DNA of 64,000 nucleotides from Syntrophobacterales bacterium (GCA_026417655.1 JAOACS010000008.1:62001-126000), one strand, 5' to 3'. Numbered from the stretch's first letter, positions 36,444 to 46,220 are shown. Numbers and translations are program-made. The notes: a model not told the origin generated them from the letters alone.

Positions 36444-39296
36444 ATGAAACATCTTCGTCATGAACTTAGAGACTACAACTATATTATAGGGATTGATCTA
36501 GGAACGACTAACTCTGCTGTAGCCTATGTTGATCTAGCTGAAGACATAAAAGATATTCGGGTCTTTGAGATCCCCCAATACGTAGCCTTGGGTGAAGTCT
36601 TGCCCCGTCCTGTATTGCCCTCCTTTCTTTACCTTCCTGGGAAATATGATCTTCCGAGGGATTACCTAGGGCGTCTTCCTTGGGAAGGTCAAAGGGAAGG
36701 TAATATTGAAATAGTTGGGGAATTTGCCAGAGAGCAGGGTGCTTCAGTCCCCCATAGACTTGTTGCCTCAGCAAAATCATGGCTTTGCCATGGTCGTGTT
36801 AATCGAAGGGCGAATATCCTCCCCTGGGGTGTCAAAGAATCCGATGATCTCAAAAAGGTCTCTCCCGTAGAGGCTAGTGCACGGTATCTTTCTCACGTTA
36901 GAAATGCTTGGAATTTTTTCATGGCGAAGGGAGATCCTGAAAGAGCCTTTGAACAGCAGTTTATAGTTCTTACCGTTCCAGCATCCTTTGATGAGGTGGC
37001 TAGAGAGCTTACAGTGGAGGCATCTAGACTTGCTGGTATTCCAAAACTTGTCCTTATCGAAGAGCCCCTTGCAGCTTTCTACGCCTGGCTTTCCCTCCAT
37101 GAGAGAGATTGGTCAAATATTATAAGTCCTGGTCAGATTGTTCTGATCTGCGACGTTGGAGGAGGGACAACAGACCTTACTATTGTGGCTCTCAAAAGAT
37201 CGAGTGGAGTCGAAAGGGAACTTCATTTCGATAGACTAGCCGTAGGAGAACATCTCCTCCTTGGTGGTGATAATATGGATATTGCCATTGCCCGCTACGT
37301 GGAGGAAAAGATCACAGGAAAGATTGGATCCCTCGACCCTCGAAGGTGGCATCAACTTTGTTATCAGGCAAGAAGGGTTAAAGAGCAGGTCTTATCGGAT
37401 TCTTCGGTTGCAGAAGCAAAATTTACGGTTCTTGGGCATGGGACGAAGCTTATTGGAGAGACTCTTTCAACAAGAGTGGAAGCCGATGAAATAAGAAGAC
37501 TCATCCTCGATGGGTTTTTTCCATTTGTAGGTAAAAACGAGAGGCCTTCTCTGGTATCAAGAACCGGTATTGTCGAATGGGGGCTTCCCTATGTGCAGGA
37601 TCCTGCTATCACAAAACATATAGCATGGTTTTGGAATAGATTTGAAAAGTTAGTAACGAGGGAGATAGGGAGGGAGGATCCTAGACCAGATTTTGTTTTA
37701 TTCAACGGTGGAGCCCTTACGCCTTTAAGTATAAGGAGGAGGGTTCTTGATGTTATTTCCGACTGGTTCGGAGAACGACCTCAGGAGATTGCTCATCCTA
37801 GACTTGATCTTGCTGTAGGAATAGGAGCCGCCTACTACGCTTTGGTGCGATTTGGTCAAGGTGTCCGTGTAGGTGCTGGAAGTCCAAGATCTTATTATGT
37901 TGTTGTTGGGAGGAAGGAGGAGGCTGTTGGTGAATCGCATCGGGGTAAATATGATGCTGTCTGTATTGTTCCAAGGGGAACGGAGGAAGGTTTTGAGCAT
38001 AGGATTGAGGAAAGATCTTTTGAGGTAATTTCTAATCAGCCAGTTTCATTTCGCCTTCTCGCTTCAACCACAAGAGTTGAGGATAAACTAGGGGACCTGG
38101 TTACATTGAGCGAAGAGGATTCCCTTTTACTTCCTCCCATAAACACTGTTCTAAGATTTGGGAAGACCGGGGAAAAGCGGGCTATTCCTGTAACTCTTGG
38201 CGTAAAACTTACAGAGGTGGGCACCTTAGAACTTTGGTGTCAATCTCTCAAAACCCCCCACAAATGGCAACTTCAATTTGACGTTAGGGAGACTTCAGAG
38301 AGCGAACGAGAGGCGAAAGTTAGGGAACATTCTTTGGTAGAAGAGACGATAGAAGTGGAAACCATCGAGAAGGCACTGGAGCTTATATCGGCAACCTTCG
38401 ATCGTCGCGAAATCGATCCTCCCGATTTGCCTAAACTGATTGAAGAAACCTTTGAAGTAGCTAGAGAAAGATGGCCCCTTGGGGTTGTAAGAAAGATTGC
38501 AGACAAACTTTTGGAATACGAAAAAGCTCGATCCATCTCTTTCCATCATGAAGCCAGATGGTTCAACCTTCTTGGCTTTTGTTTAAGACCCGGCTTTGGT
38601 GATGTCTTAGATGAGTGGCGTATGAAGGAGGTATGGAAAATTTTCCCTCAGGATTTAATCTTTTCGCGGCAGATCCAGTGTAGACTTGAGTGGTGGATAT
38701 TCTGGCGAAGAGTCGCAGGAGGACTTACCTCGGGTCAGCAGTGGCGTATTTATCAGCAGGTTTCGTCATTCATTCAAGAGGTAGGCTATAAGAAGAAAAG
38801 ATCTAGGACTCTGTCACCCCAGGAGATTATAGAACTCTGGATGTGTCTTGCAAGCATGGAGCATCTTCCCGTTGAGACAAAGATTAGCCTAGGTAGATCC
38901 TTCCTCTCCAAGATTATAAAGGCAGGGAAACCTTCAACGAAGGAGCTATGGGTCATAGGACGATTGGGGGCTAGATCGCTTCTTTACGGGCCTGTTGACA
39001 AAGTTGTCCCGCCAGAGGAAGTTGTTGGCTGGGTGAACAAATTATTGGAAAAGGGCTTTTCAATGAATGAAGCCTTTGGGTATACTTTGTTAAGTATGGT
39101 TCGAGAGACAGGAGATCGGGCAAGAGATGTTCCCCCTGAGGTGCGAGAACGGACTTTGCGAGCCATTGAGAGGGTCCTTCCGGAGAGCAAGGTGCGATCC
39201 TTTATTGAAAGAACGGGATCCCCGGAGGGGAGAAAAGATAAAGAATGGGCATTTGGTGAGACCTTGCCTCCGGGGATTATTCTTAGCGATTTATAG
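36444..39296 (+). CDS. Hsp70 family protein with long C-terminal DUF3731-like extension
   Basis: 950 residues. Residues 1-620 repeat the layout of the previous gene (IGIDLGTTNSAVAYVD, CDVGGGTTDLTIVAL, HLLLGGDNMDIAIARY, LFNGGALTPLSIRRR). About 650-950 form an all-helical extension (LPKLIEETFEVARERWPLG, RLEWWIFWRRVAGGL, GRLGARSLLYGPVDKV) that matches my memory of DUF3731, a DnaK-related domain. The extension has no lid-like sequence and may be a client- or partner-binding scaffold. It starts 3 bases after the previous stop, so translation is coupled. The trio with DUF2760 recurs in proteobacteria without a known function. Confidence 0.9.
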   Translation: MKHLRHELRDYNYIIGIDLGTTNSAVAYVDLAEDIKDIRVFEIPQYVALGEVLPRPVLPSFLYLPGKYDLPRDYLGRLPWEGQREGNIEIVGEFAREQGASVPHRLVASAKSWLCHGRVNRRANILPWGVKESDDLKKVSPVEASARYLSHVRNAWNFFMAKGDPERAFEQQFIVLTVPASFDEVARELTVEASRLAGIPKLVLIEEPLAAFYAWLSLHERDWSNIISPGQIVLICDVGGGTTDLTIVALKRSSGVERELHFDRLAVGEHLLLGGDNMDIAIARYVEEKITGKIGSLDPRRWHQLCYQARRVKEQVLSDSSVAEAKFTVLGHGTKLIGETLSTRVEADEIRRLILDGFFPFVGKNERPSLVSRTGIVEWGLPYVQDPAITKHIAWFWNRFEKLVTREIGREDPRPDFVLFNGGALTPLSIRRRVLDVISDWFGERPQEIAHPRLDLAVGIGAAYYALVRFGQGVRVGAGSPRSYYVVVGRKEEAVGESHRGKYDAVCIVPRGTEEGFEHRIEERSFEVISNQPVSFRLLASTTRVEDKLGDLVTLSEEDSLLLPPINTVLRFGKTGEKRAIPVTLGVKLTEVGTLELWCQSLKTPHKWQLQFDVRETSESEREAKVREHSLVEETIEVETIEKALELISATFDRREIDPPDLPKLIEETFEVARERWPLGVVRKIADKLLEYEKARSISFHHEARWFNLLGFCLRPGFGDVLDEWRMKEVWKIFPQDLIFSRQIQCRLEWWIFWRRVAGGLTSGQQWRIYQQVSSFIQEVGYKKKRSRTLSPQEIIELWMCLASMEHLPVETKISLGRSFLSKIIKAGKPSTKELWVIGRLGARSLLYGPVDKVVPPEEVVGWVNKLLEKGFSMNEAFGYTLLSMVRETGDRARDVPPEVRERTLRAIERVLPESKVRSFIERTGSPEGRKDKEWAFGETLPPGIILSDL

Positions 39297-39316
39297 AGAT
39301 ATGGGAGGAGATAAAG

Positions 39317-39508
39317 ATGTGTGAAGCCAATGCATACCTTTTAAAGGGTGGGAATGAGGAATTGATAATGGAAGCTGTTGATACGATCGAGAACGAAAAC
39401 GGGGTATTAAAAATGAAAAGTATATTTGGAGATCAAAAGATGGTCCGGGGCGTAATACGCCGTATGGCTCTCGTGGATCATAAAATTATTATTGAGCCCA
39501 AGGAATAA
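39317..39508 (+). CDS. cooT: CooT-family nickel-binding protein
   Basis: 63-residue protein beginning MCEANAYLL, then IMEAVDTIENENGVLKM and RRMALVDHKIIIEPKE, the pattern of CooT, a small dimeric Ni(II) protein linked to carbon monoxide dehydrogenase maturation, with Cys2 as metal ligand. No cooS, cooC or cooJ is nearby. It lies 20 bases after the Hsp70 gene, may share its transcript, and is followed by a strong terminator. Its presence suggests Ni-CODH use elsewhere in the genome. Confidence 0.88.
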   Translation: MCEANAYLLKGGNEELIMEAVDTIENENGVLKMKSIFGDQKMVRGVIRRMALVDHKIIIEPKE

Positions 39509-39518
39509 AATCTTTTAA

Positions 39519-39545
39519 GGGGAGCAGGGCTCCCCCCCCTTTTTT
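39519..39545 (+). terminator. Intrinsic terminator after cooT
   Basis: GGGGAGC-AGG-GCTCCCC stem-loop (39519-39535) followed by a C-run and six Ts (39540-39545). It ends the DUF2760-Hsp70-cooT operon and overlaps the end of the convergent methyltransferase gene. Confidence 0.85.
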
Positions 39546-40614
39546 ATAAGCCAACAGAAAGAGTCATTACTTTGTGAGATTCCCCCATACCCCCAGGTAG
39601 AATGAGGGTCTTAAATTGAATTACCGATGAGGGATTGTGGTTGTAGAGTCTTTCTAGGAATTTCTCATCTACCAGAGAGAATAGGTAACGATACTGGGTG
39701 GTGTAATTTTCAACCTTAAAACCTGCCTCCTCTGCCCACTTCGCTACCGCGGTAAAGTTTACATGGGCGGTAATGTCCTGCTCACCGATGTGCACGTAAG
39801 GAACATCATTAGTGGTATGTTTGAAGTAACACATTAGGGTTCCACGGTTTCTCGATAAATCGTAGTACTCTTCAGAGAGATAGCCATAATCTATCAACAG
39901 AACAAGCCCCCCCTTTAACAATCCCCTAAGAGTTCTTAGCCAGTTTCTTATCCTAAGACATGCTTCGGAGCGGTAGTTGTCAAAATGTTGGACCCAAGGG
40001 GCGAACTCTTCCAGATAACTGATGAGTTCATTGTCGGCGGGATAAAAAGTTTCTACGAATTCACCATCTCTATCGGTGCCAACATAAACTTCCAAGATCC
40101 TACTGTCTCTTACTTCAAAAAGCCTAACTGGGAAAGCATCAAGGATTTCATTACAAATGATTACTCCAGAAAGATGTTCCAATTCGAAGATGTCCCTCCA
40201 CCAAAATACCTTAGAGAGAAAGTTTTCTAATCTCTTTTTCTGGAGTTTAACTAGGTGTGGATTCAACTCAACCAAATGATAGGAAAGGCATGATTCAATA
40301 GGATTACCTTGAAGGGCTGTAAGAATATCGTATGCAAGATGTCCCATACCAGGGCCTATTTCAACAATGTGAAAATCCTTAGGCTCTCCCATTCTTCGCC
40401 ACACTTCTTCAATGGGGCGGCTTAAAATCGAACCGAAGACATTCCCAAGATGAGATGCTGTAAAAAAATCTCCACCCCTTCCAATCGTAGATCCTTCTCT
40501 AAGGTAATAACCCATGTTGGGAGCATAAAGTGCAAGCTCCATGAAGCGTTCAAAGGGGATTGGTCCCTTTGAGCGGATTTCGGAAAGGATTAACTCGCGA
40601 AGGGTATTTTCCAT
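39544..40614 (-). CDS. SAM-dependent methyltransferase, MidA/NDUFAF7 family
   Basis: 356 residues. SAM motif HIVEIGPGMGHLAYDIL near residue 84, GDFFTASHLGNVFG near 47, VIICNEILDAFPVRLFE near 150 and LIDYGYLSEEYYD. NDUFAF7 methylates a complex I subunit arginine in mitochondria; the bacterial role is less defined. It ends the leftward metG operon and lies 2 bases from metG. Confidence 0.92.
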   Translation of the reverse strand: MENTLRELILSEIRSKGPIPFERFMELALYAPNMGYYLREGSTIGRGGDFFTASHLGNVFGSILSRPIEEVWRRMGEPKDFHIVEIGPGMGHLAYDILTALQGNPIESCLSYHLVELNPHLVKLQKKRLENFLSKVFWWRDIFELEHLSGVIICNEILDAFPVRLFEVRDSRILEVYVGTDRDGEFVETFYPADNELISYLEEFAPWVQHFDNYRSEACLRIRNWLRTLRGLLKGGLVLLIDYGYLSEEYYDLSRNRGTLMCYFKHTTNDVPYVHIGEQDITAHVNFTAVAKWAEEAGFKVENYTTQYRYLFSLVDEKFLERLYNHNPSSVIQFKTLILPGGMGESHKVMTLSVGL

Positions 40615-40616
40615 TG

Positions 40617-42524
40617 TTATTTTACAATAGCACCAACCGGTATCGGCCTTTCTGGGCTTACGAGTACTAGCCCTTCGGGACCTCCAGCAGCAAGGACCAT
40701 GCCGTAAGACTCTACTCCCATTAGCTTTACTGGCTTTAAGTTCGCCACAAGGACTACCTGTTTTCCTACGAGCTCCGAAGGATCGTAATATTCTGCTATA
40801 CCTGCCACGACCTGGCGGGTTTCACCGATATTGACCTTGAGTTTCACAAGTTTTTTCGATTTCTCAATCCGTTCAGCCTCGACGATCGTTCCGACGACGA
40901 GTTCTATCTTCTGGAACTCTTCAATGGAAATAAGCTTCCTTTCCTCCACCGTTTTTACCTCCTTTTCTTTTCTTCTACGCCAGGCTTCCAAATCGACCCT
41001 GGGGAATAGGGGTTCACCCTTCTCAATGGGCGATCCTTCTTTAAGGGCTGGAATGGTAGCGTCACGACTCCATAGAACATCGAAGGCCCTTTTCGGTGAC
41101 CCTAGCCGTCTAAATATCTCTTCCGCCGTGTCAGGCATGAAGGGAACTATAAGGACCGCTACAAGATGATTAACTTCCAAAAGGAGCCTTAAGACATGGG
41201 AAAGTCTTTCGGTATCTCCCTTTTTAGCAAGTTCCCAAGGAGCTACTTCATCGATGTATTTATTAGCTCGATTTATAAGCTCCCATAGGGCAATAAGGGC
41301 CTTGTGAAACTCCATACCCTCCATTGCCACCACATAGGCTTTCTTTGTTTCGTCGCACTTTTTCAACATATCTTCGTCATGGGCACTACCCTTTGGTGTT
41401 ATCCATTTGGGTGTAATCCCGCCGGAGAATTTCTGAACCATAGCAGAGGTTCTACTGAAAAGATTCCCTAGGTCGTTTGCAAGATCGGCGTTAAGTCGTT
41501 GAATAAGGGCCTCTTCGCTAAAGTTTGCATCGAGACCAAAGACCATCTCACGCATAAGGAAATAACGGAAGGCATCTAACCCATAGACACTTACAAGATC
41601 GAGGGGACGAACCACTGTGCCCTTGCTCTTACTCATCTTTCCTTCCTCTATTTTCCAGTATCCATGAACATGGAGGCTCTGATAAGGCTGGATACCGGCG
41701 GCCTTAAGCATTGTAGGCCAGTAGATGGCATGGGGTTTCAGAATGTCCTTAGCTATCAGATGGTGTGCGACCGGCCAGAATTTATGAAACAACTCGCCAT
41801 GGGGATAATCCAGGGCGGAGATATAGTTTATTAAGGCATCGAACCACACATAGGTAACGTAGCGATCATCGAAGGGTAGGGGGATTCCCCAGTCGAGCCT
41901 TTCCTTCGGCCTCGATATGCATAAATCTTCGAGGGGTTCTCTGAGAAATCCAAGGACCTCGTTACGATAGCGCTCAGGGGTTATAAAATTTTGATTTTGT
42001 TCAATGTATTCAATGAGCCATGATTGATATTTGCTCATGCTAAAGAAGTAATTATCTTCTTCTCTTACTATGGGAGGCTTATCATGATCGGGACATTTAC
42101 CGTCAACTAACTCCCGTTCCGTATAGAAACGCTCACAGCCTATGCAATAGAGCCCTCGATAGGAGCCAAAATAAATGTCTCCAGCCTCGTAAACCTTCTG
42201 GAGGACGTATTGGACAACCCTTTGGTGTTTAAGGGATGTGGTTCTTATGAAGTAGTCATAGGATATGTTGAGCCTAGGCCATGTTTTTTGAAACTGTTCA
42301 CTGATTTTGTCAGCATATTCCTTTGGACTGAGGCCAGCTTCTTGAGCAGCCTGAACTATTTTGTCACCATGCTCATCGGTTCCAGTCAGGAAAAAGGTTT
42401 CATACTCCATTAGTTTGTAGAAACGATTAAGGACATCGGCCACTATTGTTGTATAAGCATGGCCAATGTGGGGGGGTGCATTAACGTAGTAAATGGGGGT
42501 TGTAATGTAGAATTTCTTTGTCAT
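40617..42524 (-). CDS. metG: Methionine-tRNA ligase with C-terminal tRNA-binding domain
   Basis: 635 residues. TPIYYVNAPPHIGHAYTT holds the HIGH motif, CIGCERFYTERELVDGKCPDH the single zinc knuckle of the MetG2-type enzyme, KMSKSKG the catalytic loop, and residues about 530-635 form a Trbp111/EMAP-like OB domain (VVGTIVEAERIEKSKKL, SYGMVLAA). It charges tRNA-Met in the cytosol. It overlaps the ricT-like gene by 4 bases. Confidence 0.97.
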   Translation of the reverse strand: MTKKFYITTPIYYVNAPPHIGHAYTTIVADVLNRFYKLMEYETFFLTGTDEHGDKIVQAAQEAGLSPKEYADKISEQFQKTWPRLNISYDYFIRTTSLKHQRVVQYVLQKVYEAGDIYFGSYRGLYCIGCERFYTERELVDGKCPDHDKPPIVREEDNYFFSMSKYQSWLIEYIEQNQNFITPERYRNEVLGFLREPLEDLCISRPKERLDWGIPLPFDDRYVTYVWFDALINYISALDYPHGELFHKFWPVAHHLIAKDILKPHAIYWPTMLKAAGIQPYQSLHVHGYWKIEEGKMSKSKGTVVRPLDLVSVYGLDAFRYFLMREMVFGLDANFSEEALIQRLNADLANDLGNLFSRTSAMVQKFSGGITPKWITPKGSAHDEDMLKKCDETKKAYVVAMEGMEFHKALIALWELINRANKYIDEVAPWELAKKGDTERLSHVLRLLLEVNHLVAVLIVPFMPDTAEEIFRRLGSPKRAFDVLWSRDATIPALKEGSPIEKGEPLFPRVDLEAWRRRKEKEVKTVEERKLISIEEFQKIELVVGTIVEAERIEKSKKLVKLKVNIGETRQVVAGIAEYYDPSELVGKQVVLVANLKPVKLMGVESYGMVLAAGGPEGLVLVSPERPIPVGAIVK

Positions 42525-43432
42525 TCTTCTTCCTCTTCAGTTTCCATCATGTTCAGATTATCATCCGACAGAATGTCTTCTGTAGCCACCTGATTGAAGG
42601 TCTGGCTTTGAGTTCTAGCCAAAGCCTGACGGCATGCCTCCTCATCCAAAGGTGGGTATTGAATTTCCATCTGCCTACCGTCCTCTAGTTCTACCGTGAT
42701 ACTCCTTTCAAGAACATTTTGCCTTATGACTTTTCCCTTGCCTTCCGGAGTTTCAATCTTTCGTCCAACTTTGGGAAGTCCTTCTTTTAATACCGAATAA
42801 ACGGGATGTTCATACTGAAGACAACACATTAACCTCCCACAGGAGCCTGAGATTTTGAGGGGATTAAGACTTAAATTTTGGTCTTTTGCCATCTTAAGCG
42901 ATACGGGATGGAATCTTTTCAAGAATTGGGCGCAACACATGGGTCGGCCACATATACCAATTCCCCCTACCGCGGCAGCGTGATTTCTCACGCCGATTTG
43001 CCTAAGTTCGATCCTCATCTTAAGGTGCTTTACCAGGTCCTTTAGCAATTCTCTAAAATCAACCCGCCCTTCGGCGGTAAAGTAAAAGATGATTTTCGAT
43101 TCGTCAAAGAGAAGTTCCACATCAACAAGTTTCATGGGTAGATTGTGAGTCGAAATTCGCTGAAGGCAGTATTCCCTTGCAGCTTGTTCCCTGCTTCTAT
43201 GGCTAAAATACTTCTCGATCTCCTGTTCTGTTGCAGGCCTTTGAATCTCTCGGAGGTGGATTTCTCCTTCTTCCATCGCAAGATATAGGGGACCCTCCAC
43301 TACAACACCTACGGCAATACCCTCTGGAGATTCAGCAAGAACGTAGTCTCCAACCTTAACATCCCAGGGGCCTGGATCAAAATGCCAAATGAAACTTCTT
43401 TCTCTGAACCTCACACCAATTCGCTTACTCAT
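42521..43432 (-). CDS. ricT: PSP1-domain protein (RicT/YaaT family)
   Basis: 303 residues. The PSP1 signature is seen as GIGICGRPMCCAQFLKRFHP and GSCGRLMCCLQYEHPVY. In Bacillus RicT (YaaT) belongs to the RicAFT complex that carries 4Fe-4S clusters and aids RNase Y; ricA and ricF are not seen here. Operon partners holB and tmk match the Bacillus gene order tmk-holB-ricT, supporting orthology. The acidic tail (ETEEEEE) is a species-specific addition. Confidence 0.92.
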   Translation of the reverse strand: MSKRIGVRFRERSFIWHFDPGPWDVKVGDYVLAESPEGIAVGVVVEGPLYLAMEEGEIHLREIQRPATEQEIEKYFSHRSREQAAREYCLQRISTHNLPMKLVDVELLFDESKIIFYFTAEGRVDFRELLKDLVKHLKMRIELRQIGVRNHAAAVGGIGICGRPMCCAQFLKRFHPVSLKMAKDQNLSLNPLKISGSCGRLMCCLQYEHPVYSVLKEGLPKVGRKIETPEGKGKVIRQNVLERSITVELEDGRQMEIQYPPLDEEACRQALARTQSQTFNQVATEDILSDDNLNMMETEEEEE

Positions 43433-44366
43433 AGAGATCTTCCCTTATCCTCATTCCAATTTCTTCAAGAAGAAGTGTTTTGTTTACGTTGAATCTAAGC
43501 GATTGTTCCGCTTCTTCTATTGTTTCAAAGAAGTCAAGATATTTATCAATATGTCTAGGGGATGCCTCTTCATGTTTTCGGATAATTATCACTAACCAAC
43601 TCTTCAAGTACCTAAGTAAGGCTTCTAGATCTTGGTGTTCCTCAAGCCACCTTGTAATTTCTGTAAAAAACTTCCACATAGGCACCTCCCTAATAGTCTT
43701 TACTCGTAGTGAGACTGTGACCCAAGGAGAAGGAGTTCCTGCCTTTAGAAGTTCCATAAGCTTTGAATGACTGCCATTTGCAAGAAGAACATAAGAAAGG
43801 ATTTCCTCCTTAGAAAGTGTCAACCTCTCCTCGGCAACCCTTAGTAATTCATTTGTCGGAACCGGCTGGAGGGATATTTTACAGCACCTTGATCTAATGG
43901 TGGGAAGAAGCTGGTAATAACGGGATGAAGTGAGCAGAAAGATATTTCCTGTTGGAGGTTCCTCAAGAATCTTTAGAAGTGCGTTAGAGGCTTCATCGCT
44001 TAGTTTTTCCGCCTCTTCTATGATAATAACCCTGAAGTGGCCTCCTCTCACCCGGTATGATGTCTCTTCTATGATGGCCCTCACTTGATTGATTTTTATT
44101 ACGTTTCCTTCAGCTCTCACCATTATAAGGTCTGGATGTATTAGGGCTTCGACCTTGCGGCAGGATCCGCAGGTTCCACAGGCAAGGGCTGAATCTGATC
44201 TTTTTTCACAAAGAAGAACTTTGGCAACCTCTAGAGCGAAGGCGGTCTTCCCTATACCTTCCCTGCCTGTAAGTAAAATCGCGTGGGGAAGCCTATTTTT
44301 AGCCATGAGATTTCTTAATATTGCGAAGGCCCTGTCCTGGCCTCCTTCGGTATTCTGATGCCCCAT
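43425..44366 (-). CDS. holB: DNA polymerase III delta-prime subunit
   Basis: 313 residues. AAA+ clamp-loader fold: Walker A LTGREGIGKTAFALEVAK, zinc site CGTCGSCRKVEALIHPD, DEASNALLKILEEPP and SRYYQLLPTIRSRCC sensor region. Part of the clamp loader. The start overlaps the tmk 3' end by 52 bases; the first 15 residues correspond to the usual GQ..A..L region, so the early start seems right despite the long overlap. It overlaps ricT by 8. Confidence 0.92.
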   Translation of the reverse strand: MGHQNTEGGQDRAFAILRNLMAKNRLPHAILLTGREGIGKTAFALEVAKVLLCEKRSDSALACGTCGSCRKVEALIHPDLIMVRAEGNVIKINQVRAIIEETSYRVRGGHFRVIIIEEAEKLSDEASNALLKILEEPPTGNIFLLTSSRYYQLLPTIRSRCCKISLQPVPTNELLRVAEERLTLSKEEILSYVLLANGSHSKLMELLKAGTPSPWVTVSLRVKTIREVPMWKFFTEITRWLEEHQDLEALLRYLKSWLVIIIRKHEEASPRHIDKYLDFFETIEEAEQSLRFNVNKTLLLEEIGMRIREDLYE

Positions 44367-44986
44367 CCGTTTAATCTCTCAAGAAGTAGTTTTTCTACAC
44401 TCATACGAACTTCAGTCATTGATCTAGTGCCGTCGACAACAGTTATCCGATTACTGTATTTTTTCGCTAGCTCGAGATAGCCTTCCCTTACAAGCTCAAT
44501 AAATTCCTTTTGCTCCCATCTGGTTCTTACATGTTCACGATTTCGGAGCCTTTCCCAGGCTACATCGGGGGAACAGTCTAAAAGTATTGTCCAGTCTGGG
44601 GTAAACCCATCGGTTATTAAATTGTAGATGGCCTCCAACTTTTCAATATCTAACCCCTGACCATAGCCCTGGTAAGCAATAGTGGCATCCTGAAAGCGAT
44701 CAAGAAGGACCCACCTTCCGCTACGGATGGCAGGATAGATATTTCTATAAAGGTTTTCTACCCTTACAGCGTAAAATAGTAGTGCATCCGTCCATGGATA
44801 GGAGGCTTCATGGAAGTTTTGAAGTAAAAACTCCCTTAGCACTTCACCAAGCTTTGTCGAGCCGGGTTCACGTAAAAGCACTGTATTTAGGCCAAAGCCT
44901 TCTAGATGGCTCTTTAACCACTCCGCCAATGAGGATTTTCCGGATCCGTCTATCCCTTCTAAGCTAATGACCCGAGGCTTACTCAT
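44315..44986 (-). CDS. tmk: Thymidylate kinase
   Basis: 223 residues. P-loop SLEGIDGSGKSSLAEWL, catalytic DRFQDATIAYQGYGQGL and the LDCSPDVAWERLRNRE region with the lid. It makes dTDP from dTMP. The C-terminus is about 10-15 residues longer than usual and produces the 52-base overlap with holB. It begins inside the end of the HD-domain gene by 8 bases. Confidence 0.95.
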   Translation of the reverse strand: MSKPRVISLEGIDGSGKSSLAEWLKSHLEGFGLNTVLLREPGSTKLGEVLREFLLQNFHEASYPWTDALLFYAVRVENLYRNIYPAIRSGRWVLLDRFQDATIAYQGYGQGLDIEKLEAIYNLITDGFTPDWTILLDCSPDVAWERLRNREHVRTRWEQKEFIELVREGYLELAKKYSNRITVVDGTRSMTEVRMSVEKLLLERLNGWGIRIPKEARTGPSQY

Positions 44987-46049
44987 CTGGGCGTTCTATC
45001 CTCTGAAGGAGTTCGCCAAGAGTCTTTTGTCCTCTTATTAGGGGTTTTAATCTTATTGCCCCATCCTCTTCAGCTTTCTCCGTTTCGGGAGATGCAAGGA
45101 AGAAGCGTCTTGAATAGAAATTCTGGTAGGGTGTCCATCTTTCTTCTTGACTAAATTCTTCGTAGATTTGGTTGAGGCTTGCCATCTTTGCATCCAAATT
45201 ATCCGCTAGATGTAAAGCCATCGCCTCACGCGTCATGGGAAGTTGGACAGCCCCCGTCTCAATTTCCCCATGATGGCTTAAAATCATATGCTTCAGTATC
45301 ATAATCGTGTCGGAAGGAAGGGGCGAAGATGGGGGGACGAGCTCATCTATAATTTGGACTCCAAGCACCGAATGGCCTATAAGCCTACCTTCATCGGTGT
45401 AGTCCAATTTCCAGTCGTAGCGATATTCCCTGATCTTCCCTATGTCGTGGAAAAGAGCTCCCGTAAGAAGGGTTGGTCTATCGAGAAAGGGGTATAGGCT
45501 ACATAGGAGACTACAAAGTTTTACTACGCCTAGGGTATGTTCCAGAAGGCCACCAATGTAGGCGTGGTGGATCTTAACCGCTCCAGGAGCCCTTTTGAAG
45601 GCTTCAATGAAGGTTTTATTGTTAAAGAAGGATTCTAGAATAGCCTTGAACACGCTGGAAAAAGCTGGTTTAAGGATTTTTTGTAGTTCTCTGAGTAACT
45701 TTTCAGGATCCTTTTCGGAAGAGGGCACGAAATCCGACGGGTTGATATACCTAGTTTCTACCGGCTGGATCGTCTCTATTATGATTTGAATTGTGTTGTT
45801 AAAAGTTTCCGCTCGTCCCGACACGGATACTACACCATCGTCGGGAACACTATCAAAGGGGATTTTGGAATCGTCCCAGATTTTCGCCTTTATGGATCCT
45901 GTCTTGTCAAGGAGTGTGAGGTGAAGGTATGAGTCACCTTGCTTTGTGGTAAGACGTTTTTTTTCGCCCACCACAAATATTGAGTTTATCAATATGGGTT
46001 TATCCTCAATTCTTCGAGTTATTTCATCGACGAATAGGTTTTTTTTCAT
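44979..46049 (-). CDS. OB-fold/HD-domain phosphohydrolase, YhaM-like 3'-5' exoribonuclease
   Basis: About 356 residues. N-terminal OB fold (TTKQGDSYLHLTLLDKTGSI) followed by an HD domain (KIHHAYIGGLLEHTLGVVKL, GALFHDIGKIREYRYD, MILSHHGEIE, ALHLADNLDAKM) as in Bacillus YhaM. I prefer the ATG at 46049 because GAGGGG lies 9 bases before it; an in-frame start at 46100 has little support. YhaM activity is inferred from family. First gene of the leftward operon ending with midA. Confidence 0.88.
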   Translation of the reverse strand: MKKNLFVDEITRRIEDKPILINSIFVVGEKKRLTTKQGDSYLHLTLLDKTGSIKAKIWDDSKIPFDSVPDDGVVSVSGRAETFNNTIQIIIETIQPVETRYINPSDFVPSSEKDPEKLLRELQKILKPAFSSVFKAILESFFNNKTFIEAFKRAPGAVKIHHAYIGGLLEHTLGVVKLCSLLCSLYPFLDRPTLLTGALFHDIGKIREYRYDWKLDYTDEGRLIGHSVLGVQIIDELVPPSSPLPSDTIMILKHMILSHHGEIETGAVQLPMTREAMALHLADNLDAKMASLNQIYEEFSQEERWTPYQNFYSRRFFLASPETEKAEEDGAIRLKPLIRGQKTLGELLQRIERPDE

Positions 46050-46166
46050 AAAATGTAACCCCTCTAGGCCTAAAACCTTTATTATAATTCCTTCCCCCAC
46101 GATTCTATTAACACAAGTAGCGATTCTCGGAAACCGTTATGGATAAAATACTGGACAATTGTGAAG

Positions 46167-46193
46167 AAAAACAGCATGATTTTTACTGTTTTT
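46167..46193. promoter_or_regulatory. Inverted repeat between yhaM-like and NUDIX genes
   Basis: AAAAACAG (46167-46174) and CTGTTTTT (46186-46193), perfect 8-base arms around 11 bases, in the 171-base divergent spacer. Possibly an operator shared by both promoters. Confidence 0.35.
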
Positions 46194-46220
46194 GGCTTTG
46201 GAAAGATCTAGAGGGGTTAT

